From Isoetes taiwanensis (lineage: Eukaryota > Streptophyta > Lycopodiopsida > Isoetales > Isoetaceae), in contig JAJEKV010000071.1 in NCBI GenBank assembly GCA_021234155.1, positions 2,429,138 to 2,493,137 of the forward strand: 64,000 bases of DNA, in the 5' to 3' direction. A program made the translations under genes and the position numbers. Positions 58,122 through 64,000 of the stretch are shown one piece after another. The notes under the pieces are model-generated. The model made no database searches, was not told the DNA's origin, and saw only the letters and a program-made list of their open reading frames with translations. Each line of letters opens with the position of its first letter. The first letter of the stretch is position 1.

Positions 58122-59266
58122 TTAGAGCCATTGCCAGTATCAAACTCCAAGTGGGAGATAATAAGCATGGACTTCATTACAGGGCTCCCTAGAACCATAA
58201 GGGGCAAAGATGCCTTAATGGTCGTAGTCGACAAATTGTCGAAGATGGCGCACTTTGTGCCTTGTAGGAGCACCGACACGGCATTAGACACAGCGGTGCT
58301 ATTCACAAAGGAGATTTTTAGACTCCATGGGATGCCAAGAGAAATAATCTCTAATAGAGATTTGAAGTTCATGAGTGCATTCTGGCAGGATCTCTTCAGC
58401 ACCATCGGAACGAAATTGTCAATGAGCACGGCTTATCACCCTCGCATTTGGATGGGCGCATCGAGCGCAGCAACCAATCGATACTCAAGATATGTTGTGG
58501 AATTATGTCTCGAACAAGCAATCAAAGTGGGATGACTTCATTTACTTGGTTGAGTTTGCATACAATAGCACCAAGCAAGAGTCATCCCAAATGTCGCCAT
58601 TTATGATCAACTACGCTATCGATGTTGACACCGCATTAATTTGGCACAACCCCCGTGTCCAAGGTAGAAGTATCCCGCCAGATGCTCGCCGAGATGCAAC
58701 AATTGGTTGAAGAGGTGCGAGGATACCTCCTAGCAAAGAAGAAGCCGCAAAAGAGCATAGCTGATCTAAGACCAACAAGTAAGGGAGTTCCAAGTAGGGG
58801 ACAATGTTTGGCTAAAGATAAAAGTCAAACAAGCAAAGCTCCGCATCGGCAATTGCAAGAAGCTTGCTCAAGGTGGGCTAGTCCATTTAAAATTGTCAAA
58901 AGAGTAGGTAACCAAGCCTACAAATTGGACTTACCAGCACACCTCAAGATCCATAGAGTCTTTCACGTAAGTCTCCTAAAGAAACACACTCCTAATCCAG
59001 AGGAAGTATTGGAGACACCGAGTTTACTGGAATTAACGGACGATCAACTTGAGATTGTTCCTGAGGTTCTTCTCGACCGATCTTATAAGAAGACGAGAAG
59101 ATCTCAATTTCTCCAGTACCTTGTGAAATGGACGCACTTACCAGTGGAGGACGCTACCTGGGTACTACAATCAGATCTTGAGAAGCATTACCCACAATGC
59201 AAGGGTCATGCAAGGGTCATCCCAAATGTCAGGAGTTTTAGAAACCCTAAAAATTTTAGGGCATAA
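58122..59266 (+). pseudogene. Gag-Pol of unit B, part 2 (integrase core and chromodomain)
   Basis: Continuation after the insertion. Integrase core: WEIISMDFITGLP (first catalytic Asp), MVVVDKLSKMAHFVP, SNRDLKFMSAFWQDL (second Asp), STAYHP. The expected Glu region is frameshifted. The C-terminal frame 58655-59266 gives YKLDLPAHLKIHRVFHVSLL (GPY/F-like module) and then a chromodomain at about 59040-59205: LEIVPEVLLDRSYKKTRR, QYLVKWTHLPVEDATW. Chromodomains of chromoviruses steer integration by binding chromatin marks such as methylated H3. The stop lies inside the telo-box palindrome that opens unit C. Confidence 0.9.
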
Positions 59267-59300
59267 ATTCCCTATATATACCCGTATAACCCCTAAACCT
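59229..59300 (+). promoter_or_regulatory. Telo-box/TATA promoter-like module of unit C
   Basis: AAACCCTAA within the palindrome CCCTAAAAATTTTAGGG is followed by CCCTATATATACCC. The same module opens units A and B, and a related AACCCTAAAAATT pair lies before the H3-like gene. It doubles as coding sequence for the last residues of the preceding Pol (FRNPKNFRA). Confidence 0.55.
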
Positions 59301-59391
59301 CAACCACAACACTGCTCCTGCGATTGAGGCGATCTCCCAGCTTACTCAGGCGCTCCCAGTTCCGTTCGATATCGGCAACACAATTCTCGTC

Positions 59392-60919
59392 ATGGTTACA
59401 GAATCTTTCATCAGTTGGTATAGCGCCTCCCCCCACGTTGCTGAAGTAGATGTCAATATAGTATTCCAAGTATTTCAAAAAGAATTTGACCTTTCAGCAA
59501 CCCTGAACTCCAATCCTTTCTACCAGCAAGTCCTGCAAGAATTCCAAGAGAAAGTTATCCCTAGCTTACAGAAGATACCGCCATGCATAGGGTACTTTGT
59601 ACCAAGGACCGCAATGCAAACAGCCCTCAGTCATGTACCCAATATTGCCAAAGTATTGCGGAACAGAACCAACCGCTTACCAGCCTACATGACCCTAACC
59701 AACAATGGAAAAGTTTTCTTCTCCTACAACACAGCCTTAGCGATATATCTAGTATATAGGGCCGAAACCATAATAGGCGAACCATCAATTCAGCCACTGG
59801 AGGTCACACCCTTGGACGCAGCAGCAGACGAACGGCTACTGCTGGAGTATGAAGAGACCATAGCAGAAGCATCCGGAGAGAGTGAAAACTCCGAGCAGGA
59901 AAGCGAGGATGACATAGAGGTGGACCCAGAGGAGGAACGCCACGAAGCGGAACAAGACATCACCCGCTTCGAAGCTGATAGGACCACCCCGAGGATTGCA
60001 CAACCAATCGGGCTGGGAATAACAAGTTTAGCACCAATCATAGTCGAAGGACAAGAATACTTGCTGCTAAATGACATCAAAAACCTCCCCGAATGCAGGG
60101 ACAGAGGCTACCGCGTCGACGAACTCCTTCACCATCTACGGAGACAGCCGGATTTAGAAGACTTCATTGACCAAGAAACTGAAGATTTTCCGGTGCAAAT
60201 ACGAGAAGCAGCTACTTACACAGGACACACCATGTCGGACATTGAAGCTTACGGCGCTATCAGAGGTATGATGACGGAAGAACTCCCTACCGAGGAGGAG
60301 TTTAGAGCACTTCAAGAGCAGATGGGAATAAGGGGGAAGACAACAAGAGTACTTCAAGGGGAGTCTTCTTCCTCGCAAGAACAGGTAGCAAAATTCCAAG
60401 GGAGAGCCACAAACCTGACAAGTGTACCTAACGCGGCTTCCGTGATTATAAGGAATTAGTTCAAGTACCCATCGACCAGCCCAAGAGCGCCAAGGCAAGG
60501 GGGTACCTCGAGGGGCACGTGGGAGGAGTAAGGAACAAGACTCAAATATTATCTTCCGCTCCTAACAGACGGTAGAGTAATAATATTTCACAAGCGCTTC
60601 AGCCCACACGAGGAGAGGAAGTCGCGGATGCTAGTAGCACTTTCGGATTTGGCATGCATGCACGCTTTATCAAAAAAGTCCACCATGTTATTTTGGTGAA
60701 GCGGAAAACAGCCTTGGGCATTTTCGACTTTGCAGCACTACCACACCTTCGACAAGGTAGGTTATAAAGGACAAACAGCTCATACCTCCCATAGACGGGT
60801 GGAAGAGCTAGCATCCGCCATCCGAGGGGATCAGCAAGGATATACTGTGAACTTGGGAAGTACAAGAGGGTACGCCCAAAGTAAAGAAGTTTTTTGAGGA
60901 TCACCCGCACTATCAAGAA
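59392..60919 (+). CDS. ORF1 of unit C (unknown acidic protein, best copy)
   Basis: The frame is open for 355 residues from the ATG at 59392 (MVTESFISWYSASPHVAEVD) to 60459. It then continues in shifted frames to about 60919, so the intact protein would be near 510 residues. Features: a globular N part, an acidic segment at about 150-200 (Glu/Asp/Ser-rich with ESENSEQESEDDIEVD), a middle with EGQEYLLLNDIKNLPE, a Ser-rich linker, and the C part described for unit B. It has no zinc knuckle and no recognised family. Position before Gag-Pol is unusual for Ty3/gypsy. Possible roles (extra structural or chromatin protein) are guesses. Confidence 0.7.
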
Positions 60920-61075
60920 ATCAATGTAATGGAAATCATGACTATCAGATTAAGATATATCGCTATATATATTAATATAAGACCCTTTTGAATTGCATTT
61001 CAAAATGTCTTTTTGGTATCGTTGTCTTAACAATCATATCATTTAAACACCTAATGCAACCAACAAAAGGAACTC

Positions 61076-63587
61076 ATGATAAATGGTGCCAATGTAATAT
61101 GTGCAAATGAGCAGCTAGGAATGTCGACCTTGAGTTCCAAGCCCAAGGCTTATCGACACCTCTCGCACAATTCCAGCCTCTGAACTATTCAAGAGTATTA
61201 CGACCGACACCGGAAGAAGAAATCTCGCAGATGAGGTCGATCTGCGCAAGAAATCAAAGCCATGCGGTAGGCGTAGGGAAGAAACAAAGCAGGACTAGAA
61301 TGTATGTGTCCTGTGAGGCCCGCTCTCAAAGACAAAGGAAAGGAGAAAAAGAGGAACCCACCCCGCATCTTCTAGTTCCAGCTCTTCCCGGACTCCGATT
61401 CAAGCTCGAAGTCCGAGGAGGAAACAAGAAGAACGCCCGAAGGAAGAAAGAATAACTGGAGGGCAGCAAAGGCCAATCCGACTACCGTAAGAAGGTCGAT
61501 TCGGCTTTAAGTAATGTTTGAAAGCACGCAAGCCGGAACAGTTTTCCGCGAAAAATAGATCGTGGATGGAAGTCAAGCATGGCTAGACGAGATGAGTGAG
61601 TACGGAAATGCTTACGGCATGAAAGATAAAGATAAGGGCAGGGTAGCCACCGCTAACTTGAAAGGGGCAGCCCGTATTTGGTGGAGGGGTTATGCTAAAG
61701 CCCATGGAATGAGCAGAGACAAGTGCAGGTTCACAAAGTTCGCAAGGGCTTTCAAAAAGCACTATGTTCCAAGAGAACACAAGTGCCACCAGATGCAAGC
61801 TGCCCACGATTGGGTGGGGAACAAACCGCATTTAAAAATATACCGGAAGAGTTCATGAGGTTGAGGCTATATGTGCCAAAACTCAGCGAGAGAAGAGCAG
61901 TGGAAGGCTATGTGGAGGGGTTGAATGAGGACCTACGGAAGATAGTCCGAGCCCTCAACCCACGCTCAGTATCGGAGGCGGAAGCGAAGGCACTGAGCCT
62001 ACAAGGGACAGGGCCTCAGAAAAGTGAACCCAAGCAGTGGTATGACAAAGGAAAACCATATGGAGGTCGAGCCCAAGAGCAAAGGTCCATCACCGCAAAG
62101 ACACCATACACCGGAAATCAATGGAAACAGCCTGCCAGAAAAAAAAGCAGTCAGCTTCAAAGAGAAAGGACAAGGGGAGGCTCAAATTATTCAAAGACAG
62201 GGCCAAGCAGTTCCTCAACTCCATCCCGAAAAGAAAAGCTGGCAGGAATGTATAGAAAAACAGCTTGTGCTTCGGTGTTTCCACTGGGCATAGAACACAC
62301 AACCGCCCGCTCAGAATGAATGCAAAGACTTATGAGAGATGGGAGGTTGGGAGACCCCGGCTGCAAGAAGAGGAGGACTAAAGACGCCGACTATATCCAT
62401 GGTGAGTGTCACATCTTTGCCGCCATAGACACGTAAAGCGCAGAGAGCCGCATCAAGTAATATCCACGATTGGTAAAATAGCCGCCAAATCTTTTATAGT
62501 CCCATATAGACCGTGGCGCTCCCACAATTTCAGCGCCACCAAGGATGGCACAAATGCTAAAGTTGAAAACACTAAAGTCTAAGCCTGCATCAAGAGGTGT
62601 TAGCCACCGAGCCATCAGCACACGACAATCCAAAGAGGGTGAATTTCAATATAGACTTACGGGTATCAATATTGAAATGGGAGCAGAGATCATGAGCATA
62701 GAAAAAATATGACCTCATCATAGGTATGGAATACCTCAATCCGCGAAAGCACAAATAGATTGTGGAGAGCGTAAGGTGAAGCTCACTACCTAAAAAAAAA
62801 AATCATAGAAATCTGAGGTAAGCAAGTGACACCTATAATGCAATGCATGTCGAGTAAGAAATTACTTAGATGCATCAAAAGGGAGCAAGTTGCATACATC
62901 TTCAAATTAGAACTCTGTCAAGAAGAGGCACCGTAAGATAAGGAAGATAAACCAGTAAGCAAACTACCCAAGCAGGTAGCCAAGCTAATAGAGGAATAAC
63001 ATGACTTGTTCCCCGACGAAATCAAGGAGCTTCTGCCATATAGGGGAGTAGAGTGCGAAATTGCACTCGAACCAGGCACTAAGCCCACGAGTAAGGCACC
63101 ATATAGAATGACAGCCACTTAACCATCGAGAGTTGAAGAAGCAATTGCAAGAGCTATTAGACCTAGGGGTTCATAAGACCTAGTGTCTCTCCGTTCGGAG
63201 CCCCCATATTATTCGTCAAAAAGAAAGATGGAAGCTTGAGGATGTGTATTGACTATCGTCAATTAAACAAACACACAATCAAGAACAAGTATGCCTTACC
63301 CAGAGCGGATGACCCGATGGATCAATTACAAGGCGCCAGGGTCTTCTCCAAGATAGACTTAAGGTCTGGATATCATCAAATCAGAATCAAAGAGGAAGAT
63401 ATTCACAAGACGGCCTTCCGAACAAGATACGGCCACTATGAATTCACAGTCATGCCATTTGGCCTATCAAATGCCCCAGCAACGTTCATGAGACTCATGA
63501 ACGATATCTTTCGAGAATTCCTTGACACATTTGTTATCGTGTTCTTCGATGACATTTTGGTGTATAGCAAGTCCTTAGAGGAGCACT
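61076..63587 (+). pseudogene. Gag-Pol of unit C (Gag to RT)
   Basis: Gag N part and zinc knuckle are frameshifted. RT is the cleanest of the three copies: the open frame 63236-63589 reads [20 protein letters not shown], then [45 protein letters not shown], and the catalytic FFDD in [14 protein letters not shown] (about 63535-63575). The coding region stops at the Helitron at 63588. Confidence 0.88.
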
Positions 63588-64000
63588 AGTAATGGTGCCC
63601 AGCGTTGCTGGGCTTATGTTGGGACCTTATAAATGTTTTGGCCGCAATGACGTTCTAGAGGTTTATGAACGCTGAAAACAAACATAGCTCTTTCATGTTA
63701 CACACTGTTAATTTGGGAGGGAACACAAATTCGAAATAGCATTCAATACATTGCAAATGTTAAAAGAACTTAATCAATTGGTTCATGACTTGCATATGGG
63801 TTGTATGCTAGAAGCATAATTTCAAAACCAAAATAGTGTTAGCGCGGTCTGTGGTCCACGCCATCGAGACAAGCCATGAAGTCGCATAGGTCAAAGACTG
63901 GCTACGGTGGTGTGCCAGGTGAACCCTCCGCCTTTTTCTCCTTAGGCGAGGGGTGCGCCGTGGGTGCCCTTTGGCCGCTTTTGTTTACGACAGGGCGAGG
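63588..64000 (-). mobile_element. Helitron 3' end running off the right edge
   Basis: CTAG (63588-63591) and the hairpin at 63599-63615 (GCCCAGC-AAC-GCTGGGC on the minus strand, then ACCATTACTAG). Upstream sequence (GGCCxxAAxATTTAxA) matches the other family members. Its 5' end lies outside the window. The interior seen here has no recognisable gene. Confidence 0.88.

Larger units (their letters stand above)
45089..59217 (+). mobile_element. Chromovirus internal unit B, split by a 7.5-kb insertion
   Basis: Second head-to-tail copy. Without the insertion at 50607-58121 and its 4-bp duplication it is 6610 bp, 4 bp different from unit A. It shares the same boundaries as A and C (CATCCCAAATGTC..). 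Confidence 0.85.
59218..63587 (+). mobile_element. Chromovirus internal unit C, interrupted by a Helitron
   Basis: Third copy. It is complete up to the RT domain, where a Helitron inserted between A and T (host site GAGGAGCA|TATTC as seen in units A and B). It probably resumes beyond the window. Confidence 0.85.

Overview
The window reads as nuclear DNA of a land plant with a large, repeat-rich genome. The evidence is eukaryotic exon fragments with GT/AG borders that resemble plant laccase, endo-mannanase, nitrate/peptide (NPF) transporter and oligoribonuclease genes, a Ty3/gypsy chromovirus, plant-type Helitrons, and remnants of plant mitochondrial-type tRNAs. I cannot place it to species. 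Almost the whole window is mobile DNA, and I see no clearly intact ordinary host gene.

Layout. 1-12.1 kb: two minus-strand Helitron 3' ends (135 and 628) open a long minus-strand Helitron whose 5' end lies near 12.13 kb. It carries the last three exons of an oligoribonuclease gene and a terminal exon of a membrane protein. A younger 2.8-kb Helitron (copy 1) sits a few bases inside its 5' end. 12.1-18.6 kb: an unidentified Lys/Glu-rich ORF, a small hAT-like foldback, a minus-strand histone-H3-like ORF, two more Helitron 5'-end-like sequences, and captured fragments of endo-mannanase and an NPF transporter. 18.66-20.32 kb: a minus-strand LTR. 20.3-31.5 kb: mostly decayed noncoding DNA, with a three-exon gene fragment at 24.8-25.4 kb and a clean 563-bp hAT element at 30.05-30.61 kb. 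31.47-35.85 kb: a plus-strand LTR of the same family, split by Helitron copy 2 and followed by a tRNA-Met-type primer-binding site. 35.9-38.4 kb: a leader with five two-arm hairpin repeats around a giant H3-like gene. 38.5-63.6 kb: three head-to-tail copies of a 6.61-kb chromovirus unit (unknown ORF1, then Gag-Pol with a chromodomain at the end of integrase). The second copy is split by a 7.5-kb terminal-inverted-repeat element that itself holds Helitron copy 3. The third copy is split by another Helitron that runs off the right edge.

The most interesting feature is the H3-like gene at 36,823-38,003. It starts with an almost perfect histone H3 tail (MARTKQTTRKP), continues through about 290 residues of charged coiled-coil and proline-rich linker, and ends in a complete H3 histone fold. 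It lies exactly where a retrotransposon's first gene would lie, between LTR/PBS and the gag-pol region. A relative lacking the third fold helix lies at 14.2-14.7 kb. Since the same element encodes an integrase chromodomain, a module whose relatives read methylated H3 tails, an element-encoded H3 mimic working with its own chromodomain integrase is an attractive but unproven idea.

Caution on sequence quality: the three chromovirus units alternate perfectly identical blocks with clusters of small differences at CAG, CTG and CG. Many of the frameshifts may therefore be base-calling errors at methylated sites and not true mutations.
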